From NCBI GenBank assembly GCA_021234155.1, contig JAJEKV010000021.1, forward strand, positions 14,941,760-15,005,759: a DNA stretch of 64,000 nt, read 5' to 3'. Both the position numbers and the translations under genes were made by a program. Positions 25,170 to 36,339 of this stretch are shown in pieces; the first letter of the stretch is position 1, and every line of letters starts with the position of its first letter. The notes beneath the pieces were generated by a model. It did not search any database, was not told where the DNA came from, and worked only from the letters and a program-made list of their open reading frames with translations. This DNA is from Isoetes taiwanensis (lineage: Eukaryota > Streptophyta > Lycopodiopsida > Isoetales > Isoetaceae).

Positions 25170-25400
25170 TAAACATTTGGAGTTATGCAGGTCTTATTTG
25201 CAAGAGTGTCAACTTTGAGGGGGAGTGTTGGCGTCATAAACAACAGTTGGCACCTGTTAGTTGTCTTTCCTAGTTTCTCAAATTTAGATTCAGAAATAGT
25301 TACGGAGCTATCTAATGAAGTTGTTGAGACAATGTAATTCTATCTTTAGCAACGTCCTTATATGTATAACATGATCTGATATTCAATGGAAAAGCAACTT
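25170..25400 (+). mobile_element. Copia 3' end: polypurine tract and LTR start
   Basis: After the CACTA insertion the copia element continues to GAGGGGGAG (25217-25225), a polypurine tract. An LTR beginning TGTTGGCGTCATAAACAACA follows at 25226. The LTR's end could not be fixed because no second copy is in the window. Confidence 0.7.
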
Positions 25401-27040
25401 CATTGGTTCTCGTTTTTTTGAATTGTTAATATGTTTGTGCACAGATTTGGTTGTCCTGTGTAGAAGGGCGCTGCCTTTTGCAACTAGTATGACTGCTATA
25501 TGATCCATGCTAGAATCGTATGAACTAAGTGTGTCTGTGCACACAATAGATGACTGAAATTACTCTGTAGCCTATTTCATGGAGGCGAAGAGATGCTGAT
25601 TGTTCCAGAAATGTTGGTTGAGAGCGTCAAGCCCATGGAAAAACTCGACTGCTTGATCTGTTGCGACATAGCGATTTTGAGGCAGTTTTGCTTTTTGTCC
25701 ATGATAGACGGAAAGATGTTCTCTGAATTTGCTATCGGTGGGTCAGTCTGACCCTTTTTGTGGAGGCAGGGAGGCTTTCGAAAAAGGTGCATAGAAGAGC
25801 CGTTGGGCCTCTTCTTAAGTGGCTTGCTTGCTAAGCAAGGCCATGCAAGCTTCGATGCTGTGGCTTTGGTCTGAGTGAAAATCCTTGTAGAAGGATTCAG
25901 ATTACCTGCTTGACCTGCACTGTTTACTTGCTTATTTGACCTTGCCCTGTTGTGGATCTCGGTGGTACCATAAAAAAAGCAGAGCACTGCTCTGGCCCTG
26001 TTCCTCTGTCTTGCTTCTACGAATGCTTATTTGCAGATGAAGAAAAGACAATAGATTTAGATTGTGCACAGATGAATGTCTTGGTGGCTTGCTAGTAGAT
26101 ATCCAATAAAAATCAGAAATATGGGTCTCCTACTGAAGAATGCAAGAATTTGACATAATTGGAGCTGGCTTGGCAAATGTGGCAGAGCATATCTACTTTA
26201 AAAGCGAAGCATATCTACTCTGTGATTGTAAAATCAAGAGTCCTCCGATTGATAATCTGGGCATCCAAGAAACGATACTGCTTGTAGGAGATGAGAAGCC
26301 CAAAGAAGAACCATTTTATGACGATGGAAACGTTGTTGGATTTCATAGAAATAAGAATAGATGTGCCAGAAAAATTATGTTCTAAAACAAAGCTGCACAT
26401 TGAAAATAATACTGCCAATGACTTGTGGAAGAGCCTTTGGGCCTCTTTCTGTGTGTCTTGCTTGTAGAAACAAGGTCGTACCTATAAAAAACATTGTGTT
26501 GCTCTGCCTCTTCCTGATTGTAGGCAAACATGAGAGATAATAAGCCAAAAAAATGTGTCGATGAAGAACCAAAAATCACGAATTTCAGAAAGTATCGATG
26601 TTGGAACCATTTTTCTTTTTTCTTTTTCTTTTTTTGCTGAAAACATTTGGCGATGCTTGGAATAAAAACAAGAGACTCGTCATGAGCTCGAGAGAACCCA
26701 GCATACGGTGCCAGTGTTGATTTTAGGATTCTTGACATACACCTTGCAACAGCTACCCAACGCTACAAGGCTGCCACAAATGCTCATGAATCAACAAAAT
26801 AAGGTGGGAAGAAGCTCCAAGAACAAGAACGAAGCGAAGAATGAATAAAACTCAATTATGATATTGATGCTCCAAAAGGAGGTGCTCCAAAACGTGAGCG
26901 AAACCCTAAACAAGAGAGGAATGCTCTCTCCAAATAGTAGAACAAAACCCTAATTGACATTTCACCTAGCACAATTGGAGTCCAATATGATACATTGGCC
27001 CATGCCACTAATATCTACGGGCTAACAACTCTGTTGGAGC
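25401..27040. other. No gene recognised; weak local repeats
   Basis: Contains loosely repeated words such as GAAGAGCC.TTGGGCCTCTT near 25795 and 26428. The frame at 26140-26385 (81 aa) has no domain I recognise. The segment just before 27010 resembles retroelement leader sequence. Confidence 0.3.
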
Positions 27041-27078
27041 TTCAATGACCTCCTGTTAAAGTTTTTTATTAGCTTGAA

Positions 27079-27666
27079 ATGTGTAAGAATACTCTTCAAG
27101 CGTCTAGGTACAATGTGGTTGAGATTGATCATGATTTGCACAAGAAATATATTGGTAATTTGATGTCGTTTTGTGTGGTTGGTCAATATACTGAAGCATT
27201 TCTTAATATTAGGAAGCTTAGTTATTGGTTGACTGAACATCTTTCGAGAATAGGGCTACCACCTTATCGAAATTTAAAGATGTTGGATAGAAAGTTCTTC
27301 TTAATTGTTATTTATGATGCTATTGCTATTGAGCAACTGGTGGCACGTGGTGTGGACCCAATGTGGAGTGATTATATTTTGTATCAGCCCTATTCGCCTG
27401 CTCCTGGTACGACTCATGCTCTTAAGATGCCATGTTCGTTTTCTATTTCTAATCTTCCTCCTGATCTCTTGGTGCTGGAGTTTCTTATCAGTATTGCTAA
27501 TGGTATGGGTACTCATTTGGCCCATTCTATTGTTGATGGAGCTAGAAGTTATGTCTCTCTTCTTTCTGGTCATGGTCTTCTTAACTGTGTGGTTGTGAAA
27601 AGTGGCCCTATCTTTCTGAAGTATGTCTTGCACCTTGCAATTGCTCAATGGTCTTTAGCTTGTTGA
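27079..27666 (+). CDS. DUF4283-like retroelement ORF1/gag-type protein
   Basis: An uninterrupted 195-codon frame with ATG at 27079. The order of elements resembles plant DUF4283 proteins: an N-terminal FCVVGQYTEAF strand, DRKFFLIVIYDAIAIEQLVA, then RGVDPMWSDYILYQPYSPAP, and NLPPDLLVLEFLISIANGMG, followed by ARSYVSLLSGHGLL. DUF4283 domains occur in LINE ORF1 and related zinc-knuckle proteins, where they bind RNA. No CCHC knuckle is seen in frame. Sequence in another frame from about 27650 looks like a continuation (LFPQLDLFASFHAKKD), implying a frameshift near the stop. Probably a retroelement remnant rather than a host gene. Identification is by pattern only. Confidence 0.5.
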   Translation: MCKNTLQASRYNVVEIDHDLHKKYIGNLMSFCVVGQYTEAFLNIRKLSYWLTEHLSRIGLPPYRNLKMLDRKFFLIVIYDAIAIEQLVARGVDPMWSDYILYQPYSPAPGTTHALKMPCSFSISNLPPDLLVLEFLISIANGMGTHLAHSIVDGARSYVSLLSGHGLLNCVVVKSGPIFLKYVLHLAIAQWSLAC

Positions 27667-28508
27667 CTTGTTTCCTCAACTTGATCTATTTGCAAGTTTT
27701 CATGCTAAGAAAGATCGTTCTGCAATGGTTCCTTCTTCCTCTGTGCCTCCTACCTCTGTCATATAATACACTTTCCTTCATTTCACTTCTTCAATATTTG
27801 TCCTTCTTAGTTGACAGGGTATCAAAAACTTTTTCTTTTTGGTTGGGGCGTTTGTGGGGGGATTGATAAGATAGTAACAGATTCAAATTGTGAGCGAAGA
27901 AGAAACTTATAACAAAATACTCATGAATTAAACCAAGCCAAAAGAAGCTTATGTTTGAGTATCTCACATTCCTCTCATTTGAACCCTAACAAAGCTAAAA
28001 CAAAAGATATTTAGGAAGATGGTAAGAACAAGCAATGATTATCCCATCCTTACGTCAATAATATTTGCACAATAAAAAATCGTATGTTTTGTAACTTATG
28101 ATTGTTGAAGGTTTTGTGTTTTATTCGTATGAAAATACGTAGAATGCTGATGCTGGCATCTGGGTTTTAGTAAGAAACTGTATAAGGGTTTTTCAGTTGT
28201 TAGTAGCTGGATAGGAGCGCGCATGCATCCTGGTAGATGGCGACCAGGGATCATGATTCTAATTTAAGTATGCCCATGTGTCTGGGTCAACATGTGGATG
28301 CGCACAGGTGAGCGGTTTGTTGCTGTGGTTTTGTTTTGTTGCTTCTATTTTCCATCACATCGATCAAGAGAGCAGCGAGAAATGGCAAGGCTCCCGTCGC
28401 TCATGGGCCCATCTCTGTTGTGGATTCCATGCCTGTTGATTCTAGCTCTGCACAGACTCATAATTCCTCTGCTATGCCCAATTTTGCACTGAACTGGAAG
28501 GCAATTGA
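27667..28508. other. Decayed continuation of the DUF4283 ORF, then spacer
   Basis: 27650-27780 reads as a shifted continuation of the preceding frame. The rest is spacer. From about 28380 a frame beginning NGKAPVAHGPISVVDS appears to be the N-terminal part of the next gene, in a different frame from the catalytic part. Confidence 0.35.
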
Positions 28509-29120
28509 TGTCTCTGTGATATACTAGGATTGTCAGGGCATGATGTCTCGCTTAGTTTCTTTGATGCTCTTTCATCATTCTATGATAGAAGATGTACGGC
28601 CAGTGCGGTTGTCCTGGAGAGGGGATCTTCTGCAAATCATCTTCATGTCCAAGTTGTGCTGAGAGCACGCTATAAAACATCAAAGGCCATGAATGAGGCT
28701 ACTAAGAGGGATTTCAATTGACCTTCCAAACCAGCTGGCCTTGCATTAGTCTGCAAAGTCCTCAAGAATAACGGACTACACTGTTTCGAGGGTATGGTGG
28801 GGTATTGTATGAAGGACATAGGTAAGATGAACTACTCTTGTCATCTTCATAACATGTCTAAATCCATGATTGAAAAGGGGAAGAATCTCTATCTAAGATG
28901 GGGTGCTGGGGACACAAAAGGTTTATGTGTGTTGGACAACAGGAACCTGTTGAATAAGGCTGCTCACTTTGTATTTTACCACGGTGGCCGTAGACAAACT
29001 CCTAGCTTAACATTTACTATTTGCAGGATGCTCAAGAGTGGAAAGTACACTTTGAACAATAGCTGGATTATTCCTTCGAACAGTGCTTTTGTGAATGAGC
29101 ACAGAGTAAGTGCTGCCTAG
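28509..29120 (+). pseudogene. HUH endonuclease (Rep-like), replitron-type candidate
   Basis: One forward frame runs from 28509 to the stop at 29118-29120, broken only by a TGA at 28719-28721. In order it shows LGLSGHDVSLSFFDAL (motif I-like), VVLERGSSANHLHVQVVL with an H-L-H pair at 28638-28646 (metal-binding HUH motif), and GMVGYCMKDIGK with a Y-x-x-K-D tyrosine motif at 28803-28817. The spacing of HUH then YxxKD matches rolling-circle Rep nucleases. The downstream WII-containing stretch (LNNSWIIPSN) fits eukaryotic HUH transposon proteins as I remember replitrons. The internal stop and an N-terminal frame change indicate decay. Alternatives are a Helitron or an integrated viral Rep, but no helicase domain is visible. 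Confidence 0.6.
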
Positions 29121-29718
29121 AGGGTTCTCCCATTGCATGACATCTGATGTTAGGACTATCCTCTTTGGTTTGTTTGCAGGGTATATGGCTGTGGAACGAA
29201 ATGGTCCTGGGCACCGGCGTTACTGGATTATTCCGTGCCACCTGATGAGCTAGATTGTAACTTTGAGGATCTTTGTGATCCATTCTTCAGCCTTGAACTA
29301 GAAATCCCAGACCATGGTATCGATTACATCCCCATTCATACTAGGACCACACCATTGGCTGTTGGGTGACTCCATACGTGGTTTCTTTGCTATACAGTTT
29401 CAATTGTGTGCTTGTTTCTATTTTGCTTCAGCATGGCTTGTGGTGGTGATTCCTTCTTACAGGGTTGGAATGGAGAGCAATGGAAATTCCCAGGGTGAGA
29501 TGGGCCACCCCGTTCTAAGCTTGGACCCTTCTTTAGTAAGCTCCAGAATTGATGCATCCTGGCCTGATCCTCAGGCGTATCCTCCAAAGGCTGAACATGT
29601 TTTTATTGCAGAGGAGTTCATATCAGACATTGTGCAGGTTGGTACTAAGGCCCACAGAATTGCAGCTTCCTGTAGGATCTTGAGGAGGCAGTTTGACAGG
29701 TTTTTACGCTGCTATTGA
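29100..29718 (+). other. Possible downstream exons of the Rep-like gene
   Basis: A strong donor (AGA/GTAAGTG, 29107) and acceptor (TTTGTTTGCAG, about 29180) bound a short intron. The next segment reads GIWLWNEMVLGTGVTGLFR, then, after an apparent frameshift, PPDELDCNFEDLCDPFFSLE. A second candidate intron ends TTCTTACAG at about 29461, followed by EMGHPVLSLDPSLVSSRIDA and PPKAEHVFIAEEFISDIVQV up to a stop at 29718. The splice pattern suggests an expressed, intron-containing transposon or domesticated gene that later decayed. Confidence 0.35.
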
Positions 29719-31022
29719 TTCGGCGATTTCTAGTGTTGATTGGAAGCAACTTGTGGCCCGATGTTTGAGTTGTACGCACTAAGATCACACATGAGCCTTG
29801 CTAGGAGTCTATTGACCCAAAAGATCAGCCAGCTTCATGCCATCATCTGGCGGGTTGCATCTAGGGAACCTATAAACTAGAGTTTTATCTTCTTGTTGTT
29901 GTCTATAATCAGGTTATTATGCACTACCATGTTAGTGGCATTTGTGCCAGGTGTACATTTACTGATTTGACGAATATGTAATCCTTGTTATTCTGATGCC
30001 TTGTTTTCCCCTTCGCACTAGTTTTCTTATTGTGCATTTATGGTCATGGTTACTAAGACTTGTAGACTTTCAGTGGGCTTCGGCCGTAGGCATAAGGGCG
30101 ATCCCCTCTCGTGGATGTCCCTTATGCCTGGATGAGCATTGGCATTGTGCTAGGATTCAATTCCTTAGACTCACTGATGGTCTCCGTTTGTTGTATTACA
30201 TGTATTGTCCTTCGTCATGACAAGCGCCATGTATAGGGATCTTCGGATGCATGACACTGACCGTTGCAACTTGGAATGGCAGTCAGTGGCACATGTCTGA
30301 TCGTTCCTGTGCATAGGCTTATTGTAACTGTGAGGAAACGTAGCATGAACATGTGAACATGTGAGCTGTGAGCATTGGATTCGAATTGGGAGTTCGATTC
30401 CCCAAGCTCATGTCACATTAGGATGCTGCTGTTATGCTTGAGGTCTACAATTCAATGATGTATTAGTACGAGTGTTGTATACATACTATCAATGCTAACC
30501 AATAGTGCCTGGTCTTTAGGCACCTCCTTTAAAACGGGTCAACAGGGGTTGATTAAGTCAAAGGGCGCACAGGATCTATGCAAAGAGAATATTCTATGAA
30601 TACCACAATCGTAGGGCCTACAAAAAATAATACATGCTCTAGCAATAATAATGCATGCTCCAACTAACAATCTGCAATCAAAATTGCTCAATTGTTAACA
30701 AATGTATAAGCATGCTAAAACTGCTAAAGTTGTTTTGATCTTAGTAAGAGGGAATTTTTGTTCCAAAAAATATAACTTTCTTCAGTATATTGAAGACTTA
30801 ATCTTACGAGTCTTGCAATAACGTGTTTCCCAGTCCCCAAAAATGACAACTGTTAATTGTTTGGAAGATGTACAATTTGCCACAATGAGCTATTCACAAA
30901 TGTAAGATTAACACACTAGATTTCATAATGAGCGCATGCTTCCTTTCAGCTCATTGGCAAAAAATACTCATGCTGGAACGAAGGGAGATAGAAATGGAAG
31001 CAATTTTTGTGAATGAGTTTCA
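29719..31022. other. No gene seen; one SINE-like box
   Basis: Mostly AT-rich spacer. GGGAGTTCGATTCCCCAAGCTC near 30387 resembles the B box of a tRNA-derived repeat and is similar to the element near 1805. Confidence 0.3.
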
Positions 31023-33380
31023 TCAAGATGAAGCTTCACTTTCACCCCTCTTTTTCGCAAAATACTCCCGCGCTCGAGCTTGATTCTTAACAACAGAAGC
31101 TGGAAACCATTTTTTACGCCGAGGAACTTTAATCATGTCACAACCAATTTCTTCCAGTTTCTTTTTAGCTGATTCAGAAAAAGCAGTTGCTTTGATTGAT
31201 AACTTCAAGTTCAGATCACCATCTCCCAATATCTGCAATATCACCATTACAATCAAAGGGAATTTCAGACATTTCAAAACTAGTTCAGAGTCTTCTGCAT
31301 ACTTAGTGATTAATGTCAAACTTGGTGCTGCGTCTGTTTTACAGTTTTGCTTATGTATGCTACATTGGGATTATATTATATATGCATGGTGTTACCAGCA
31401 GATTGCCAACACAAACATTTGGCCGACCAACGACTTCTGAAAGCGCAAGTATGACTATCATTTGAAGCACATTACATGTGGTCATCTGCTAATAAGGAAA
31501 AGGACTATACAACTGCGAACTTTATATATATTTCGGACTTGTTAGCATTGGTAGTTGTTGCTCATAGTTTTAATACATTTTTTTGTCCATTGAGGATGTG
31601 TGTTATGCTGCTCCTCTTCTAGCTGGGTCATTTGGGATAGAAATAACCTGGCATTCAATAACACCTTCAACAGTAATATAGATAATTCTTTATCTGACTA
31701 AAAAGAACTTCACCGATGCATGGGATGTGTTACACACCATTATCTGAAACTAGAGGAACAGATAGAGGATGGACTAAATGTTCAGATAAAAGACTTAGAT
31801 AACTCGCATGTTAAAAAAGGTACTTATGGACCTCCAGCATCTCTCATTTAGGGTGTCCATTAAGCCATACGGATGTCAAGAAGCAAGATCTCTCAGCCTC
31901 GTGGAATTGCAGCTTGGGAAGCAACGTGAAAAGAGCACCAGTGCCAACCATGAAAGCTATGCAGTGTAAGTCAAATGTTGTCGAAATGGTTGATAATAAT
32001 AACAAGAACGTGGATGGTAATGATTGGAATAAAAAAGTAATAGGCCTGCAGTGTTCTTTGGCTCATTTGGAGTGGCTTGTTGCATCAAGGTTGACTGCCA
32101 TAGAAGAAGTTGCATTCCTGGAAATCCAATATAGTTGATACAGCAGGAATACAGCAAATTCACTGCTGGGAATGAATGTGGAACTCATGGTCAGAAAACT
32201 AAGAAAGGAAGAAGAATTATGGTGTATCCAGATTTTTGGTGGTAATGAGACACCTTGAAATAGGTGGTAAAACTTTATACATTCCATTCAAATACCTTCA
32301 GAGGAAGTTTGCGCTCACGCCCACTTGGATTGATCAATCTTTTGCTCTTTAATGATTCCAGGGAGACCTCTTCACCTTCCTGGAATCCAGCTTGTGAAAT
32401 ATCTTCTAGATTTACAGTTACATACTTTGGCAACCCAGCACCCATACCTTGAAAAGGGAAATAGAATGACAGCAGATCAAAACATTGCCAATAATAGTTC
32501 TTACGTACTATGGCTTACCTCCTGCTATTCCCTTCAATTTGGGGAGACGACGATAGAGGGGCATTTGACCTCCCTCAAACCCTGATCGTACTCCAGGTCC
32601 AGACCGCGATTTCTGGCCACGCATACCAAACCCACAGCTTCCACCTTGCCCTGCAGAAGGACCTCTACCTTTTCTTTTATTTCTCTTCCGAGATCCGGGC
32701 TGTGGGGACAAATTGTTTAACCTGAACCTCTCTGTAGGCATTGCAGTTAGCATACAATTCCTTCACCAATATTATATCTAAGAAATGGCAAGAAAGATGT
32801 GAACATTGCCACTTGAACTACACTGTAATCAACGATTTCATAGAGGAAAAAATGTGAAAACGTGGCCTGTCCAAATTGCTTCAAATATCAACTTAAACTC
32901 TTATCTCAATGGGAAAAGGAAAGTAGAAAAGTAACGCCTCGGCCAACTATTTGGGCTTCAATTTCAGTTATCTCAAGGGGGGAAACCAGGTTTGAGTCTC
33001 GACTCAGCTAAAGTAACTAATGGCCACAATTAGACTATGCATACATTCTAGCAATCTAACCTCAAAAATTGTTCCACCTGAAACGGTTGCACCTGTTGGG
33101 GCTGCATCTGTGCTGGCCTGGGATTTTACCACCAGGACTAATCCTGTGTTTCTTTTCCTCTTAGCATTATTAATCCCAGAATTTTGTGGGCATAGAGTGA
33201 TTGGTCTGAAGAGCGACGACCTGCCAATGCCACCATCGCCCTGTACCAGCAAGAACTCGGAATAATGAAATTTCCAAATAGCGAAAGAAGTAATCCATAT
33301 AACGCGAGATGTAATGTATATACCTTAATGAACGTGGCAGATGAGAGGATTGGAGAAGAGGAGCCGGAGAGGATCGACAT
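31023..33380 (-). CDS. RPL15: Plastid 50S ribosomal protein L15 (uL15c)
   Basis: Five exons in coherent phase (33324-33380, 33061-33240, 32519-32729, 32296-32447, 31023-31232) give 269 aa. The first 79 or so residues ([19 protein letters not shown] and a Ser/Arg-rich stretch) are a transit peptide followed by a linker. The mature part has uL15 hallmarks: [45 protein letters not shown], and near the end [20 protein letters not shown]. uL15 is an early assembly protein near the peptidyl-transferase region of the large subunit; the transit peptide and plant-type C-terminus point to the chloroplast form. Exon 2 start was set at the TACAG acceptor; an upstream AG (TTCCGAG) would add five codons in frame. 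Intron 4 is 1.06 kb. An upstream in-frame extension to 33509 exists but looks like promoter or leader. No damage seen. Confidence 0.93.
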
Positions 33381-33545
33381 AGCCGCTCTCGGCTCTACAC
33401 TGCTTTCCCGTTTAGTGAATATTGCACTGTGTGGGGATAAGGCTGACGTGTGATCCACGTCACTGTATACGTCGGAAAAGCTCAAAACAGAAGAAACAAA
33501 ACTAGTCATCCAAACTTGAGCGCTGAGTCGAGGTATTCATGGGAA

Positions 33546-33707
33546 CGCTTCATGGCTAGCCTGAGTTGCAAACTCCTCCATAGATATGAGTGTTTTCATA
33601 AAAACTCAAGACTAGACGTCAAGGTGCGCTTCATGGCTAGCCCGAGTTGCAAACTCCTCCATAGATATGAGTGTTTTCATAAAAACTCAAGGCTAGACGT
33701 CAAGGTG
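33546..33707 (+). repeat. 81-bp perfect-period tandem duplication
   Basis: Copies 33546-33626 and 33627-33707 differ by only a few bases (CCTGAG/CCCGAG, AAGACT/AAGGCT). The period is a multiple of three, so an overlapping frame repeats 27 residues, but no gene is evident. It lies about 170 bp upstream of the L15 start codon. Confidence 0.9.
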
Positions 33708-33719
33708 TTCCCATCATGA

Positions 33720-34944
33720 ACATCTTACCTTAGCTCTGAAGCTGAGTTGGAAGTATTGCGTCTATTTTTCTAAATGCCGAGGTCTAGAGCTAGTTTGGTC
33801 ATATTCTAGGGCAACTATCGAAAGATTTGCCTTGTGTACCAGCTATCCTGAGTCCTCCAAGCTAGATCCCAAACTGGATGCTTAGATCAGAACTCAAACT
33901 GCCACAAATCCAAAGCAACTCACACTTCCTCTTGGCTAAGGGACTTACACAAATCCAAAGCAATCCAGTTATATCTTGGCTAGAGGCCCTCAATGAAATT
34001 CCCTATTAGATACACCCTTTAAAACATTGTAGTGTTCCGTATAACAAGGTGCTAACGTACGAGGGTTCCCTCTAATACAAATTTCCTCATAACCTTGGAA
34101 AACCTAGTTGGCATACACATTTGCCAAAGGTTGGCATACGCCCATCTTCTATTTATTCTTGTATCATAAAAACAATATATAATGATCACCAATTCTTTCT
34201 ATGTAGTTTCAAGGTCAGGTAGCCCGACATAGACCAGTTCGATCACCATGAACCTTAAAATGATTTCTATTCTAATTGTAGCCCATGCTTGATGTTGAAT
34301 TTCTTTGAGATGTACCTTCATAATGGTTCCTTGAAAGCAAACCCCATGTCTTCAACATAATAGTATGAAGAGAAAGCACCCTAAAAAAAATCCAACTTTC
34401 TTTAAGATATATTATAGCAGTTCACTATGACCATTTCTACCTTCATAAGCATTTTTACCAATTGATATAAAGTCTAGAACCCCTTCTATAAAATGATCTA
34501 GTCTCTATCACTCGAACCTCCCTACCGATATTCTTGATTGGTTATAGATTAAACAATCCATGTTTGATGGCAAGGTCATATTGTTTCTTTCATATGGATG
34601 TCTTGTCATGATTATATGTTCTAGTTCATATCATTTTTTGGTCGTGGATATGGCTTGATAGGAGTCATTCCTATAATTAACATTATGTTAGATCATAATT
34701 GAGCCAATGTGCATATATACAAATTGCATGACAACTGCGTTTGTCAACTAGGAATTCACTAGTTATTTTGAAACATGCTTCATATTTGGGCTAGAAGTAG
34801 ATTGCGCACTTGCATTTGTGTTTATAAAATAGCTAGTTTACTAACTAACTTTACTCTTAAAGAACAAACATGGCACAAATCTAGTACTCTAAGCTCCCAT
34901 TGATTCCATTTGCAATATAAACTGCTTGAAATTCTACAGGTGTA
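33720..34944. other. No gene seen; AT-rich spacer
   Basis: Only short frames without domains. The last part may be the decayed upstream portion of the LINE that becomes recognisable from 34945. Confidence 0.35.
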
Positions 34945-35850
34945 TTATGTCTCTACACTATGATAGCCACAAATTTGAAGTTGTAGATAGCTACAAGTAT
35001 CTTGGTGTAGAATTCTGTAAGAATACACTTTAGAAACAATGTATCACCAAGCGCGTGACTGCTTGTTGGAGAGCACTTTATGCAATGCAAAACAATTGTT
35101 TTCGTGCAGAGATTCATGATTTTTCATGAAAAGCCCACTTGTTTTGGGCTCTTTAAAGATCAAGCTTCAAGTGCGTGTGGGCCTCATTTACGCGTTCGCT
35201 TGAGAGTTTGAACTGTGCAAAAATCCTCTACGAAATAAAACTACTTTGATTTGCGCTATTTTTTACAAGCATATATGCTTTTTAGCCTCTTTCAACATTC
35301 TCGCTTACTCCATGCCTATCTCCACTATATATTAGCAAGATGCATCACATGACTATGATAGTACCCTTTCCTCGCTACCGCTTATGGTTGAATTTCCTCA
35401 ACATTTAGAAAAGTGGAAAGAGTATCAGGCATGGTTTGCTCTCCGCTACAGTGCAATCGAACACCATGGTGCTTCAAAGTAAGTTCCATCCCAAGCTTTT
35501 TAGAACACTATATAGATGTATACGCTCTTTTTCAAAAGATATAGGATGCATTTACCTTGGCCCAAATTAAAACTGATCAGTATCATGCATATATAAACCC
35601 CATTTTGGCACTAATACCATAAGCTTATTTGCTTGCATCTTTGTTCGGGAAAAAACTTGTAGCTATTGCATACAAACTATGGATTGAGACAGGTAGATGG
35701 GGAGCGGCCGCAATTTCCGCAAGAAGCGAGATTATGTGTGTATTGCCAATTACATATTATTGGAGATGAAAACTATAGTCTTTCGTGATGTCTTGATTTT
35801 CAAACAGTCAGGAATTATTTGACCTTAGCATTCCATTCCATGCTCCCATA
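34945..35850 (+). pseudogene. LINE reverse-transcriptase C-terminal remnant
   Basis: The forward frame reads HKFEVVDSYKYLGVEF, the VD.YKYLG motif after the RT palm of plant LINEs. It is followed by TACWRALYAMQNNC and AEIHDFS. Further on, FPRYRLWLNFLNI matches the conserved FGRYPL..HW segment. Near 35700 a shifted frame resembles the C-terminal Cys/His knuckle (RLCVYC..H...DE). Stops and frameshifts throughout. Endonuclease and main RT domains are absent. Confidence 0.55.
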
Positions 35851-36339
35851 ACTTCTCAGAGCACCATCTGTATATGATTTGGCGTTATACATACTTGAGT
35901 AACTAAACGCACGTCTTTAATTGCTGAGCCATCAATAGTCATTATGTTCTGCTTATTTATTTCTAGCATAAAGTGACCCAAATCTTGCTAAAGTTTGAGG
36001 TATTTGCATGTTTATCATAGAACACATTGAGTCTTATGTTCTCATATTTTCTTGCTACCATCTGACATCAGTGGAAGCCGTTAAATCCTATTTTGATCAA
36101 AAAAGCTGCTTCAGGTTCAAGAATTATTTCTCTCTTATTATAACAAGTTTTGACTTGATTCTTGTGGCCATGAGTTGCTACTATACGAGCTATAGGCTCA
36201 TGATTTTTAAAGTATTTATCAGTCATGTTAACCTCAATATTTACTAAACGAATCTATTATACAGAATTCTAGACAAGTTAAAATGCTCTAGTAACAACCA
36301 TCCATAATGTCATGTGGGTAATATAATTTTGATGAATGT

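Noticed and set aside
33450-33719. 89-codon plus frame with a 27-residue repeat
   Set aside because: It arises from the 81-bp tandem duplication and has no conserved domain.
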